Position numbers and translations under genes: made by a program
Assembly (NCBI RefSeq): GCF_964340395.1
Contig: NC_135549.1
Location: 33,538,832 to 33,602,831 of the forward strand
Direction: 5' to 3'
Length of the DNA: 64,000 nucleotides
Source of the DNA: Glandiceps talaboti
Lineage: Eukaryota; Hemichordata; Enteropneusta; Spengelidae
Part shown: positions 28,281-40,187 of the stretch, piece after piece
Layout: the number at the start of each line of letters is the position of its first letter
How positions within the stretch are numbered: position 1 is the first letter of the stretch
The notes under the pieces: generated by a model
Seen by the model: the letters and a program-made list of their open reading frames with translations, nothing else
What the model was told of the DNA's origin: nothing
Database searches by the model: none

Positions 28281-31200
28281 ATTTTATCATTTTACAGTTG
28301 TTTTGGGCTATGATAGTTGCTAGGTGACTGTATATCATTTTACAGTTGTTTTGGGCTATGTTAGTTGCTAGGTGACTGTATATCATTTTACAGTTGTTTT
28401 GGGCTATGTTAGTTGCTAGGTGACTGTATATCATTTTACAGTTGTTTTGGGCTATGTTAGTTGCTAGGTGACAGTATATCATTTTACAGTTGTTTAGGGC
28501 TATGTTAGTTGCTAGGTGACTGTATATCATTTTACAGTTGTTTTGGGCTATGTTAGTTGCTAGGTGACTGTATATCATTTTACAGTTGTTTTGGGCTATG
28601 TTAGTTGCTAGGTGACTGTATATCATTTTACGGTTGTTTTGGGCTATGTTAGTTGCTAGGGGACAGTATATCATTTTACAGTTGTTTTGGGCTATGTTAG
28701 TTGCTAGGTGACTGCTTATATCATTTTACAGTTGTTTTGGGCTATGTTAGTTGCTAGGTGACAGTATATCATTTTACATTTGTTTTGGGCTATTTTAGTT
28801 GCTAGGTGACTGTATATCATTTTACAGTTGTTTTGGGCTATGTTAGTTGCTAGGTGACAGTATATCATTTTACAGTTGTTTTGGGCTATGTTAGTTGCTA
28901 GGTGACTATATCATTTTACAGCTGTTTTGGGCTATGTTAGTTGCTAGGTGACAGTATATCATTTTATAGTTGTTTTGGGCTATGTTAGTTGCTAGGTGCC
29001 AGTATATCATTTTACAGTTGTTTTGGGCTATGTTAGTTGCTAGGTGACTGTATATCATTTTACAGTTGTTTTGGGCTATGTTAGTTGCTAGGTGACAGTA
29101 TATCATTTTACATTTGTTTTGGGCTATGTTAGTTGCTAGGTGACAGTATATCATTTTACAGTTGTTTTGGGCTATGTTAGTTGCTAGGTGACAGTATATA
29201 ATTTTACAGTTGTTTTGGGCTATGTTAGTTGCTAGGTGACTATATCATTTTACATTTGTTTTGGGCTATGTTAGTTGCTAGGTGACAGTATATCATTTTA
29301 CATTTGTTTTGGGCTATGTTAGTTGCTAGGTGACTGTATATCATTTTACAGTTGTTTTGGGCTATGTTAGTTGCTAGGTGACTGTATATCATTTTACAGT
29401 TGTTTTGGGCTATGTTAGTTGCAAGGTGACAGTATATCATTTTACATTTGTTTTGGGCTATGTTAGTTGCTAGGTGACTGTATATCATTTTACAGTTGTT
29501 TTGGGCTATGTTAGTTGCTAGGTGACTATATCATTTTACATTTGTTTTGGGCTATGTTAGTTGCTAGGTGACTGTATATCATTTTACAGTTGTTTTGGGC
29601 TATGTTAGTTGCTAGGTGACTGTATATCATTTTACATTTGTTTTGGACTATGTTAGTTGCTAGGTGACAGTATATCATTTTACAGTTGTTTTGGGCTATG
29701 TTAGTTGCTAGGTGACTGTATATCATTTTACAGTTGTTTTGGGCTATTTTAGTTGCTAGGTGACTGTATATCATTTTACAGTTGTTTTGGGCTTTGTTAG
29801 TTGCTAGGTGACTGTATATCATTTTACATTTGTTTTGGGCTATGTTAGTTGCTAGGTGACAGTATATCATTTTACAGTTGTTTTGGACAATGTTAGTTGC
29901 TAGGTGGCAATATATCATTTTACAGTTGTTTTGGGCTATTTTAGTTGCTAGGTGACTGTATATCATTTTACAGTTGTTTTGGGCTATGTTAGTTGCTAGG
30001 TGACTGTATATCATTTTACATTTGTTTTGGGCTATGTTAGTTGCTAGGTGACTGCTTATATCATTTTACAGTTGTTTTGGGCTATGTTAGTTGCTAGGTG
30101 ACTGTATATCATTTTACAGTTGTTTTGGGCTATGTTAGTTGCTAGGGGACAGTATATCATTTTACAGTTGTTTTGGGCTATGTTAGTTGCTAGGTGACTG
30201 CTTATATCATTTTACAGTTGTTTTGGGCTATGTTAGTTGCTAGGTGACAGTATATCATTTTATAGTTGTTTTGGGCTATGTTAGTTGCTAGGTGACTGTA
30301 AATATCATTTTACAGTTGTTTTGGGCTATGTTAGTTGCTAGGTGACTGCTTATATCATTTTACAGTTGTTTTGGGCTATGTTAGTTGCTAGGTGACAGTA
30401 TATCATTTTACAGTTGTTTTGGGCTATGTTAGTTGCTAGGTGACTGTATATCATTTTACAGTTGTTTTGGGCTATTTTAGTTGCTAGGTGACTGTATATC
30501 ATTTTACAGTTGTTTTGGGCTATGTTAGTTGCTAGGTGACAGTATATCATTTTACAGTTGTTTTGGGCTATGTTAGTTGCTAGGTGACTATATCATTTTA
30601 CAGCTGTTTTGGGCTATGTTAGTTGCTAGGTGACAGTATATCATTTTATAGTTGTTTTGGGCTATGTTAGTTGCTAGGTGCCAGTATATCATTTTACAGT
30701 TGTTTTGGGCTATGTTAGTTGCTAGGTGACTGTATATCATTTTACAGTTGTTTTGGGCTATGTTAGTTGCTAGGTGACAGTATATCATTTTACATTTGTT
30801 TTGGGCTATGTTAGTTGCTAGGTGACAGTATATCATTTTACAGTTGTTTTGGGCTATGTTAGTTGCTAGGTGACAGTATATAATTTTACAGTTGTTTTGG
30901 GCTATGTTAGTTGCTAGGTGACTATATCATTTTACATTTGTTTTGGGCTATGTTAGTTGCTAGGTGACAGTATATCATTTTACATTTGTTTTGGGCTATG
31001 TTAGTTGCTAGGTGACTGTATATCATTTTACATTTGTTTTGGGCTATGTTAGTTGCTAGGTGACTGTATATCATTTTACAGTTGTTTTGGGCTATGTTAG
31101 TTGCTAGGTGACTGTATATCATTTTACAGTTGTTTTGGGCTATGTTAGTTGCTAGGTGACAGTATATCATTTTACAGTTGTTTTGGGCTATGTTAGTTGC

Positions 31201-32494
31201 TAGGTGACTGTATATCATTTTACAGTTGTTTTGGGCTATGTTAGTTGCAAGGTGACAGTATATCATTTTACATTTGTTTTGGGCTATGTTAGTTGCTAGG
31301 TGACTGTATATCATTTTACAGTTGTTTTGGGCTATGTTAGTTGCTAGGTGACTATATCATTTTACATTTGTTTTGGGCTATGTTAGTTGCTAGGTGACTG
31401 TATATCATTTTACAGTTGTTTTGGGCTATGTTAGTTGCTAGGTGACTGTATATCATTTTACAGTTGTTTTGGACTATGTTAGTTGCTAGGTGACAGTATA
31501 TCATTTTACAGTTGTTTTGGGCTATGTTAGTTGCTAGGTGACTGTATATCATTTTACAGTTGTTTTGGGCTATTTTAGTTGCTAGGTGACTGTATATCAT
31601 TTTACAGTTGTTTTGGGCTTTGTTAGTTGCTAGGTGACTGTATATCATTTTACATTTGTTTTGGGCTATGTTAGTTGCTAGGTGACAGTATATCATTTTA
31701 CAGTTGTTTTGGACAATGTTAGTTGCTAGGTGGCAATATATCATTTTACAGTTGTTTTGGGCTATTTTAGTTGCTAGGTGACTGTATATCATTTTACAGT
31801 TGTTTTGGGCTATGTTAGTTGCTAGGTGACTGTATATCATTTTACATTTGTTTTGGGCTATGTTAGTTGCTAGGTGGCAGTATATCATTTTACAGTTGTT
31901 TTGGGCTATGTTAGTTGCTAGGTGACAGCATATCATTTTACAGTTGTTTTGGACAATGTTAGTTGCTAGGTGGCAATATATCATTTTACAGTTGTTTTGG
32001 GCTATTTTAGTTGCTAGGTGACTGTATATCATTTTACAGTTGTTTTGGGCTATGTTAGTTGCTAGGTGACAGTATATCATTTTACAGTTGTTTTGGGCTA
32101 TGTTAGTTGCTAGGTGACAGTATATCATTTTACAGTTGTTTTGGGCTATGTTAGTTGCTAGGTGACTGTATATCATTTTACAGTTGTTTTGGGCTATGTT
32201 AGTTGCTAGGTGACTGCATATCATTTTACAGTTGTTTTGGGCTATGTTAGTTGCTAGGTGACTGTATATCATTTTACAGTTGTTTTGGGCTATGTTAGTT
32301 GCTAGGTGGCAGTATATCATTTTACAGTTGTTTTGGGCTATGTTAGTTGCTAGGTGACAGTATATCATTTTACAGTTGTTTTGGGCTATGTTAGTTGCTA
32401 GGTGGCAGTATATCATTTTACAGTTGTTTTGGGCTATGTTAGTTGCTAGGTGGCAGTATATCATTTTACAGTTGTTTTGGACAATGTTAGTTGC
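28281..32494. repeat. 48-bp minisatellite, about 88 copies (intron 4)
   Basis: Units contain TTTTGGGCTATGTTAGTTGC, TAGGTGACTG and TATATCATTTTACAGTT. Variants swap TGACTG/TGACAG, CAGTTG/CATTTG and GGGCTATG/GGACAATG. A few units have small length changes (GACTGCTTATATC). 48 bp is divisible by 3, so a 16-residue repeat (MIYSHLATNIAQNNCK) is open on the minus strand; this is repeat shadow, not a gene. The motif GTTGCTAGG also occurs in the repeat at 24610-25245, a possible seed. Confidence 0.96.
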
Positions 32495-32833
32495 ATATTA
32501 GTTACATTTCTTCACATCACACATCACTGCAACACATTTCTTCACATTACACATCACTACATCATATTTCTTCAAATACCCTAGCAACCATGACCACGCC
32601 CATAGCAACAGCCAAACGGTCATGTATTTCACAAAGATAACAACAGGGATTAATAGTATCATCACATTCCTTCAAATTACACATCACTCCATCACATTCC
32701 TTCATGTTACACATCACATCACTCCATCACATTACTCCATCACATTCCTTCATGTTACACATCACATCACTCCATCACATTCCTTCACATTACACATCAC
32801 ACCATCTATCTGCATACAGGAGTACATACTTAC
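32495..32833. repeat. Small CACATCAC-rich tandem repeats and an inverted copy of the GTTGCTATGGGCGTGGTC repeat
   Basis: TTCTTCACATCACACATCAC-type units of about 30 bp recur at 32505-32580 and 32655-32810. Between them, 32581-32644 is the reverse complement of 24728-24790 with about 10% mismatch. The segment ends at the exon 4 donor. Confidence 0.65.
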
Positions 32834-32860
32834 ATGTGCTTTCTTGCTTTTACTGATAGC
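32834..32860 (-). CDS. GRIPAP1: GRIPAP1 coding exon 4 (27-bp micro-exon)
   Basis: Acceptor TTTCCAG|GCTATC and donor GCACAT|GTAAGT. It encodes AISKSKKAH, matching ALSKSKKAQ of the vertebrate protein. Both borders are phase 0, so skipping it would keep the frame. At 27 bp it is a micro-exon lying between introns of about 2.5 kb and 8.6 kb. Confidence 0.85.
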
Positions 32861-32986
32861 CTGGAAATGGATATAACATAGATAACTTAGTTTGTAATTC
32901 ATAAATTACAATGAAATAATACATCAAATATGTCACAACACTGTTTGTTTTCTTAAATTCTCTAGACAATATTTTGCAGTGAGCTT

Positions 32987-35186
32987 TCATACTGAGCATT
33001 ACAACATAGTCTATTTTCTACATACTTCAAGTATTACAACACACAGCCTAGTTTACATACTGAGTATTACAACATACAGCCTAGTTTACATACTGAGTAT
33101 TACGACATACAGCCTAGTTTACATACTGAGTATTACAACACACAGCCTAGTTTACTGACTGAGTATTACAACATACAGCCTAGTTTACATACTGAGTATT
33201 ACAACACACAGCCTAGTTTACTGACTGAGTATTACAACACACAGCCTAGTTTACATACTGAGTATTACAACATACAGCCTAGTTTACATACTGAGTATTA
33301 CAACATACAGCCTAGTTTACTGACTGAGTATTACAACACACAGCCTAGTTTACTGACTGAGTATTACAACACACAGCCTAGTTTACATACTGAGTATCAC
33401 AACATACAGCCTAGTTTACATACTGAGTATTACAACATACAGCCTAGTTTACATACTGAGTATTACAACATACAGCCTAGTTTACATACTGAGTATTACA
33501 ACACACAGCCTAGTTTACTGACTGAGTATTACAACACACAGCCTAGTTTACTGACTGAGTATTACAACACACAGCCTAGTTTACTGACTGAGTATTACAA
33601 CATACAGCCTAGTTTACATACTGAGTATTACAACATACAGCCTAGTTTACTGACTGAGTATTACAACACACAGCCTAGTTTACATACTGAGTATTACAAC
33701 ATACAGCCTAGTTTACTGACTGAGTATTACAACACACAGCCTAGTTTACTGACTGAGTATTACAACATACAGCCTAGTTTACTGACTGAGTATTACAACA
33801 TACAGCCTAGTTTACATACTGAGTATTACAACATACAGCCTAGTTTACTGACTGAGTATTACAACACACAGCCTAGTTTACATACTGAGTATTACAACAT
33901 ACAGCCTAGTTTACTGACTGAGTATTACAACATACAGCCTAGTTTACTGACTGAGTATTACAACACACAGCCTAGTTTACTGACTGAGTATTACAACATA
34001 CAGCCTAGTTTACTGACTGAGTATTACAACATACAGCCTAGTTTACTGACTGAGTATTACAACATACAGCCTAGTTTACATACTGAGTATTACAACACAC
34101 AGCCTAGTTTACTGACTGAGTATTACAACATACAGCCTAGTTTACATACTGAGTATTACAACACACAACCTAGTTTACATACTGAGTATTACAACATACA
34201 GCCTAGTTTACTGACTGAGTATTACAACATACAGCCTAGTTTACATACTGAGTATTACAACATACATCCTAGTTTACTGACTGAGTATTACAACATACAG
34301 CCTAGTTTACTGACTGAGTATTACAACATACAGCCTAGTTTACTGACTGAGTATTACAACATACAGCCTAGTTTACATACTGAGTATTACAACACACAGC
34401 CTAGTTTACTGACTGAGTATTACAACATACAGCCTAGTTTACTGACTGAGTATTACAACATACAGCCTAGTTTACATACTGAGTATTACAACATACAGCC
34501 TAGTTTACTGACTGAGTATTACAACATACAGCCTAGTTTACATACTGAGTATTACAACACACAACCTAGTTTACATACTGAGTATTACAACATACAGCCT
34601 AGTTTACTGACTGAGTATTACAACATACAGCCTAGTTTACTGACTGAGTATTACAACATACATCCTAGTTTACTGACTGAGTATTACAACACACAGCCTA
34701 GTTTACATACTGAGTATTACAACATACAGCCTAGTTTACTGACTGAGTATTACAACACACAGCCTAGTTTCATGTAAGTAATTGGCCCAAAACTGACCAA
34801 GTACGGGCAGAGTTACGAGCTCGCAAGTCTCAAGTACGAGTGACGTCTGAACGTATATATACGGGTAACGTAACGAGCTCGTAAGTCTGAAATACATACT
34901 GAGTATTACAACATACAGCCTAGTTTACTGACTGAGTATTACAACACACAGCCAAGTTACTGACTGAGTATTACAACACACAGCCTAGTTTACTGACTGA
35001 GTATTACAACATACAGCCTAGTTTACTGACTGAGTATTACAACATACAGCCTAGTTTACTGACTGAGTATTACAACATACAGCCTAGTTTACTGACTGAG
35101 TATTACAACATACAGCCTAGTTTACTGACTGAGTATTACAACATACAGCCTAGTTTACTGACTGAGTATTACAACATACAGCCTAC
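32987..35186. repeat. 33-bp minisatellite, about 63 copies, with one 0.12-kb interruption (intron 3)
   Basis: Units contain GAGTATTACAACATACAGCC, then TAGTTTACATACT or TAGTTTACTGACT. ACATAC/ACACAC and CATACT/CTGACT alternate as two-state markers. The array is cut at about 34771-34891 by unrelated sequence and then resumes in register. It sits about 130 bp from both exon borders and does not include a splice site. Confidence 0.95.
34771..34891. other. 121-bp non-repeat interruption in the 33-bp array
   Basis: The segment begins CATGTAAGTAATTGGCCC and has a different composition (CG-containing) from the array. It holds two copies of an ACGAGCTCGyAAGTCT motif about 63 bp apart. I see no clear target duplication or inverted ends. 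Its origin is unknown. Confidence 0.6.
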
Positions 35187-35319
35187 ATGTAAAACTTTTG
35201 CAATATTAAATTACCACTCAACATACATTGTACAGAGAACTTCCATTATTGTTGACAGCTTATTTTACAACTTTGGTCTTGAAAACAATGAGTCAACAGT
35301 GGTACCCATCAATACTTAC

Positions 35320-35381
35320 CTTGTTAGCTTTTTGTAATTCTTTCTCATAGGATGTTGCTGTACTTCTGAGAGTACTTAGTT
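35320..35381 (-). CDS. GRIPAP1: GRIPAP1 coding exon 3
   Basis: Acceptor TTTTTTTTAG|AACT and donor AACAAG|GTAAGT. With the G carried over from exon 2, the 62 bp encode ELSTLRSTATSYEKELQKAN and a final Lys, ending in phase 0. This matches the family segment ELTSLR...KEFSKAQK in position and spacing. The polypyrimidine tract and the full GTAAGT donor make this a well-defined exon between the minisatellite-rich introns 2 and 3. Confidence 0.88.
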
Positions 35382-35851
35382 CTAAAAAAAATATATATAA
35401 TACATAATTATGTACTAGAGATTACTAATAATACAAGTCATTGAGAATGACATAGTCCCAGGGATCACTCTGGGCCGCGATCACACTCTATTTGCGCTGT
35501 CAAAACAAAAATATCGCGTCCAGAAAACTCAATTGGGACACAAAATCACACCGTCGATACTAATAGCGCGTCACTGTGATAGATACGCGACATCATATCT
35601 AAGCTTTTGTTTACTACTAATGTACAGGGCCTAACAGTGCATACTACGCATGTCTTTTGCTGCCCTCAGGCGGCTTCAGGCGGCAAGGTTTATCTGCATC
35701 ATGCCCCTTTCAAACAGTGTCTATGATTGGTTGCCGACATGAAGGCAGGCGCTCATCGACAAATCAACGGAGTTGATACAGTAAATGTTCATTACTGATT
35801 AGTCACACGTACATGTGTACGTAATGGCGCTTTCAAAGACGTCGGGTGCCA
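35382..35851. other. Intron 2 sequence without recognised features
   Basis: Relatively GC- and CpG-rich stretch (TATCGCGTCC, ATAGCGCGTCAC, GCCTCAGGCGGCTTCAGGCGGC). It may be old transposon sequence, but I see no ends or coding potential. Confidence 0.4.
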
Positions 35852-35860
35852 GTACGAGTG

Positions 35861-36063
35861 CAATCTGATTAAAATCTGATATTAGATAGGCTGGTTTTCC
35901 TGCATTTACCTTTATTCCATCGTTATTGCATCTTTTTCGTGAGTTTTTTTTCCCCGGGGAAAAAAAATGGCATTCGCCCGGGGGAAAAAAACTCACGAAA
36001 AAGACGCAATAACGATGGAATAAAGGTAAATACAGGAAAACCAGCCTATCTAATATCAGATTG
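35861..36063. mobile_element. 203-bp hairpin MITE with 9-bp target duplication
   Basis: Nearly perfect inverted arms of about 85 bp: CAATCTGAT...CTGATATTAGATAGGC on the left mirrors GCCTATCTAATATCAGATTG on the right. They close on CCCCGGGG/GGGGG and a short loop around ATGGCATTCG. GTACGAGTG flanks both sides (35852-35860 and 36064-36072) as a 9-bp direct repeat, the duplication size expected of Mutator-like or foldback elements. High arm identity suggests recent insertion. Open frames on both strands merely reflect the palindrome. Confidence 0.82.
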
Positions 36064-36072
36064 GTACGAGTG

Positions 36073-36491
36073 GGACCAAGAAACACAAATGCTCTGTCTT
36101 GGACTATTGTACAAAAGTTACTCCTTCGCTGGGAACTAATCTGGATTCGACTACATTCGCTAGTGAGGACGAAGAATGGGTATGTCCTGGTGTAGGTCGA
36201 TAGACAAACCGGAAATTTCAAAATAATTGGCTGGCTATGTATGGGTCGTTTTTGCGTCACGATAAGGACAAGGGAGAAATGTTCTGCTCCCTTTGCAGAA
36301 ATCTACAGTTAAGGACAATGATGTACAATGCAAGACAAGTATAGGAGTTATAGACCGTTGACGTGGTATTTTCCTATGAAATAAATGTTTCATGAAGTTA
36401 ATATGTTGATGTGTATGTACTGTGTTTATTTGTACAGTAGCAAATTCTAGTATGAAAGTTGATATGAAATCCATAGGCTTATGATTACAAT

Positions 36492-36532
<41 letters not shown>

Positions 36533-36678
36533 TACAGTGTATACCAGTATAATATACACATGACGCACATACAGTTGCCATATTTTTACTTCCGTCCCAC
36601 ACAGTTTTCAAATTGTCTCACTCATTTTCTCCAAATGGGACATTGGCTCATGCAGCTCTGGAGCCAGGGTGATCCCTG
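36073..36678. other. Intron 2 sequence with an (AT)n-(GT)n microsatellite
   Basis: Mostly unique sequence. 36491-36506 is (AT)n and 36507-36532 is (GT)n. No gene recognised. Confidence 0.6.
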
Positions 36679-37774
36679 TAGTCCCCGCTATGATTGGGTT
36701 TTAAGGAATTATCACTACTCTGATCACGCAACAACACTTGTGAACCTAAATCAAACAGACTTAGATATATTGTGTCTGCTTGTTGGACATGGAACATGCC
36801 TACAACAATAAAGGATGGGTCGGGTATGGGGGATTGTATCACGACGAAAATGGATATGCACGTGTATGTCATAGAACACTGTCCTAATACCAACTTTGAA
36901 TGAGATCTGTTCAAGCATGTCTGAGTTATGGCTTTGGACATGGAAAATTCGCAAACAAAATGGCTGCTAGGCGGCCATATTGGATCGTATCATGACAACA
37001 AATGGATATGCACATGTATGTCATAGAACACTGTCCTAATACCAACTTTGAATGAGATCTGTTCAAGCATGTCTGAGTTATGGCTTTGGACATGGAAAAT
37101 TCGCAAACAAAATGGCTGCTAGGCGGCCATATTGGATCGTATCATGACAACAAATGGATATGCACATGTATGTCATAGAACACTGTCCTAATACCAACTT
37201 TGAATGAGATCTGTTCAAGCATGTCTGAGTTATGGCTTTGGACATAGAAAAATCGCAAACAAAATGGCTGCCAGGCGGCCATATTGGATCGTATCACAAC
37301 AACAATGAATATGCACATGTATGTAATAAAACACTGTCCTAATACCAACTTTGAATGAGATCTGTTCAAGCATGTCTGAGTTATGGCTTTGGACATGGAA
37401 AATTCACAAACAAAATGGCTGCCAGGCGGCCATATTGGAAGGAACTCACGATGAAAATGGATATGCACATGTATGTCATAGAACACTGTCCTAATACCAA
37501 CTTTGAATGAGATCTGTTCAAGCATGTTTGAGTTATGGCTTTAGACAGGGAAAATTTGCAAACAAAATGGCTGCCACATGGCCATATTGGATCGTATCAT
37601 GAAACAAATTGACATGCATATGTATGCCATTGTATGTTGCCCCTGTACCAAGTTTGAAAAAAATCGGTCCTGGCATCTCCAAGAAACGGCTGCGGATGGA
37701 CGGACGCACGGAGGGACGGACAGATGGAACCCAATCCATAAGTCCCCGTCCCGGACTTCGTCCGGCGGGGACTA
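36679..37774. mobile_element. Non-autonomous DNA element with 152-bp internal repeats and terminal hairpin
   Basis: TAGTCCCCGC at 36679 and its inverse GCGGGGACTA ending at 37774 form short inverted ends. The interior holds about five 152-bp (once 151-bp) repeats; the phase marker ATGGATATGCAC falls at 36850, 37002, 37154 and 37457, and as ATGAATATGCAC at 37305. Each repeat includes GCAAACAAAATGGCTGCyAG and GGCGGCCATATTGGATCG. The right end has GGACGGACG-type sequence and a hairpin, CCCGGACTTCGTCCGG. No target duplication was found, so the exact left end is less sure. Elements with central tandem repeats and hairpin tails are common in marine invertebrate genomes. Confidence 0.6.
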
Positions 37775-37849
37775 AATACTGTATACATATGTATGTATAC
37801 CATGGTGTTTGGAAGGTGGTAGATCCTTACCTTACATGTATGTTGTATA

Positions 37850-38288
37850 CAGAAGGTCAGAGTTGCAGAAATCATTTGATTTTCTATCATGGCATTGCAG
37901 AACAGGAGAGAGAAACATGGGACAATTGTGATGCTAAGGTCAGAGATATTATACATAGTAAATTTAATGTTGATGACAGAAATTGGTGTAGAGAGAGCTC
38001 ATTGTCTGACTAAATCAGCAGCTACACAAGGACCCAAACCTGTTATTGTTAAGTTCACAGCGTACATATCTAGATCTAAAGTCCTGAAAGCTGGAAAGGA
38101 TCTGTTAAAGAACGTCAATCAAAGAGGACTTCCAATCACTAACTCGCACAACTCATCGAAAACTCCATCTGTTTCTCCAGGTAGCTATTGATGATGGTAA
38201 ACGGGCATTCCTACGTTTTGACAAGCTCGTCATAGAAGGAGAACATTTTCACTTTGCTGAAGCCACAAATGACATTCATAGACTATAG
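37850..38288 (+). pseudogene. Decayed LINE ORF1 (RRM / Transposase_22-like) remnant
   Basis: Three successive reading frames give conserved pieces of L1/Tx1-type ORF1 proteins in order: RNHLIFYHGIAEQERETWDN and KVRDII; then GVERAH, GPKPVIVKF and SKVLKAGKDLLK; then GKRAFLRFDKLVIEG. At least two frameshifts (near 37985-38010 and 38180-38190) and an internal stop break it. The family is an RNA-binding nucleic-acid chaperone. The frame ends TNDIHRL and a stop exactly where the 54-bp array begins. Confidence 0.72.
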
Positions 38289-39086
38289 GGATGTGGCCAG
38301 GCCTTGGAAGACAGAACCACAAATGACATTCATAGACTATAGGGATGTGGTCAGGACTTGGAAGACAGAACCACAAATGACATTCATAGACTATAGGGAT
38401 TTGGCCAGGACTTGGAAGACAGAACCACAAATGACATTCATAGACTATAGGGATGTGGTCAGGACTTGGAAGACAGAACCACAAATCACATTCATAGACT
38501 ATAGGGATGTGGTCAGGACTTGGAAGACAGAACCACAAATGACATTCATAGACTATAGGGATGTGGTCAGGACTTGGAAGACAGAACCACAAATGACATT
38601 CATAGACTATAGGGATGTGGCCAGGACTTGGAAGACAGAACCACAAATATAAATGACATTCATAGACTATAGGGATTTGGCCAGGACTTGGAAGACAGAA
38701 CCACAAATGACATTCATAGACTATAGGGATTTGGCCAGGACTTGGAAGACAGAACCACAAATCACATTCATAGACTATAGGGATGTGGTCAGGACTTGGA
38801 AGACAGAACCACAAATGACATTCATAGACTATAGGGATGTGGTCAGGCCTTGGAAGACAGAACCACAAATGACATTCATAGACTATAGGGATGTGGTCAG
38901 GCCTTGGAAGACAGAACCACAAATGACATTCATAGACTATAGGGATGTAGTCAGGACTTGGAAGACAGAACCACAAATGACATTCATAGACTATAGGGAT
39001 GTGGCCAGGACTTGGAAGACAGAACCACAAATGACATTCATAGACTATAGGGATGTGGTCAGGCCTTGGAAGACAGAACCACAAAT
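38263..39086. repeat. 54-bp minisatellite, about 15 copies, at the LINE ORF1/ORF2 junction
   Basis: Units contain ACAAATGACATTCATAGACT, ATAGGGATGTGGTCAGGACT and TGGAAGACAGAACC. The first unit starts inside the last codons of the ORF1 remnant (ACAAATGACATTCATAGACTATAG reads as ORF1 C-terminus plus stop). The last runs into the ORF2 start (ACAAATGTG). 54 bp is divisible by 3, so long frames on both strands are artefacts of the repeat. One unit has an extra ATAAAT near 38648. Confidence 0.93.
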
Positions 39087-39257
39087 GTGAAACTCTCAGT
39101 TGTGCCATGGAATACAAACAGGTTGAAAATCCATTGGTCAAATTATGACTTGATAAACTACCTTTATAGATTGTCAATTGTTAGAATTTGTGAGACTTTT
39201 GCAAATATTTATGATAGCATGATTGTCTCACGAAAACTTCTGAAAGACGATACGTAA
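39087..39257 (+). pseudogene. LINE ORF2 endonuclease N-terminal fragment
   Basis: The frame encodes KLSVVPWNTNRLKIHWSNYD followed by INYLYRLSIVRICETF. This matches the start of L1/Tx1-type apurinic endonuclease domains (SWNxxGL, then DIVCLxETF) with the key Asn and Glu positions kept (WNTN, CETF). The sequence then degenerates. It lies just downstream of the ORF1 remnant, in the order of a single decayed element. Confidence 0.6.
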
Positions 39258-40187
39258 CCATTCCACACGACGTATCATCCAACTGTAGCTATCTATACAA
39301 TCACCGTCGTAAAATTTGAGTCGTAGATCCGTCATCTGAATTTAAGCATATTTAGTGTGAAACAAATTTCAAACTAAATTAAACCTCTTAGATTCATACT
39401 TTTTGATCTTATACATTTTTAAGTTACTTCAAATGAAATTTGTAGTAGAAATGTGAAAGAAATAATTCATTTTATGTCATGAAATTTGGGCTATGAATTA
39501 CTGAATACGTTCATAACTTACAAGTTACATCACAAATGTAAACAGATGTGGCCGCCATGTGTGAATACATCGTGCAATTTCTCTATTCAACTTGGGCATT
39601 AACAATTTGTTATATTATGTACCTGTACTTGCAGACCAAAATGAACTGAATATTCTTTCAGAATTTGTGAAACAAAAGTCTTTTATCAGCAATATAAATG
39701 TCAAAACCATACTTCAATTGCCTAACCACGTAACGTTACGTCAAGCAATGCTTGGCAATTAGCATGATTGGTAGACATGGCCCTTACATGTACATGTATA
39801 CTGGCTTTCAACACGGTGTAACCATATCTAACTTACGATGGTCCGTGATGCCTTGATATGCCATACAACGTTATGTTAAATCATGCTAATAGTTACAATG
39901 TATAAAACTATGGTTTCAGAAGAAACATGGCGGCTACCAGTCAAATTATTATACACGCATAGTAAAGTCAGGGAAATGGTCATTAAAAAATGATTAACTC
40001 TCGGTTGGTGAGAATTTTGATTCGTCACTGTAGTGACTAAGATTTTTTTTCACCATTTGACATTTTCTTTCGCATTTGTGACAGTGGCGAATGGGTAGCA
40101 TGAACACAATATTTTGGGGTGCAAAACAAATTCAATTTAAAGCAAAATCAATTTTGTCTGATGAGAACTAAAATGGGTCAACCCATC
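39258..40187. other. Unique intron 2 sequence
   Basis: AT-rich, non-repetitive stretch with no recognisable exon, RNA gene or transposon end. Confidence 0.45.

Noticed and set aside
28267-32464. Series of MIYSHLATNIAQNNCK-type frames
   Set aside because: 48-bp minisatellite, divisible by 3. Breaks fall exactly where unit length changes.
35799-36260. 153-codon minus-strand frame
   Set aside because: It runs through the hairpin MITE, so its openness reflects palindromic sequence. No similarity recognised.
38230-39177. 315-codon minus-strand frame (HLWFCLPSPDHIPIVYEC repeats)
   Set aside because: 54-bp array inside a dead LINE. Openness follows from the unit length.
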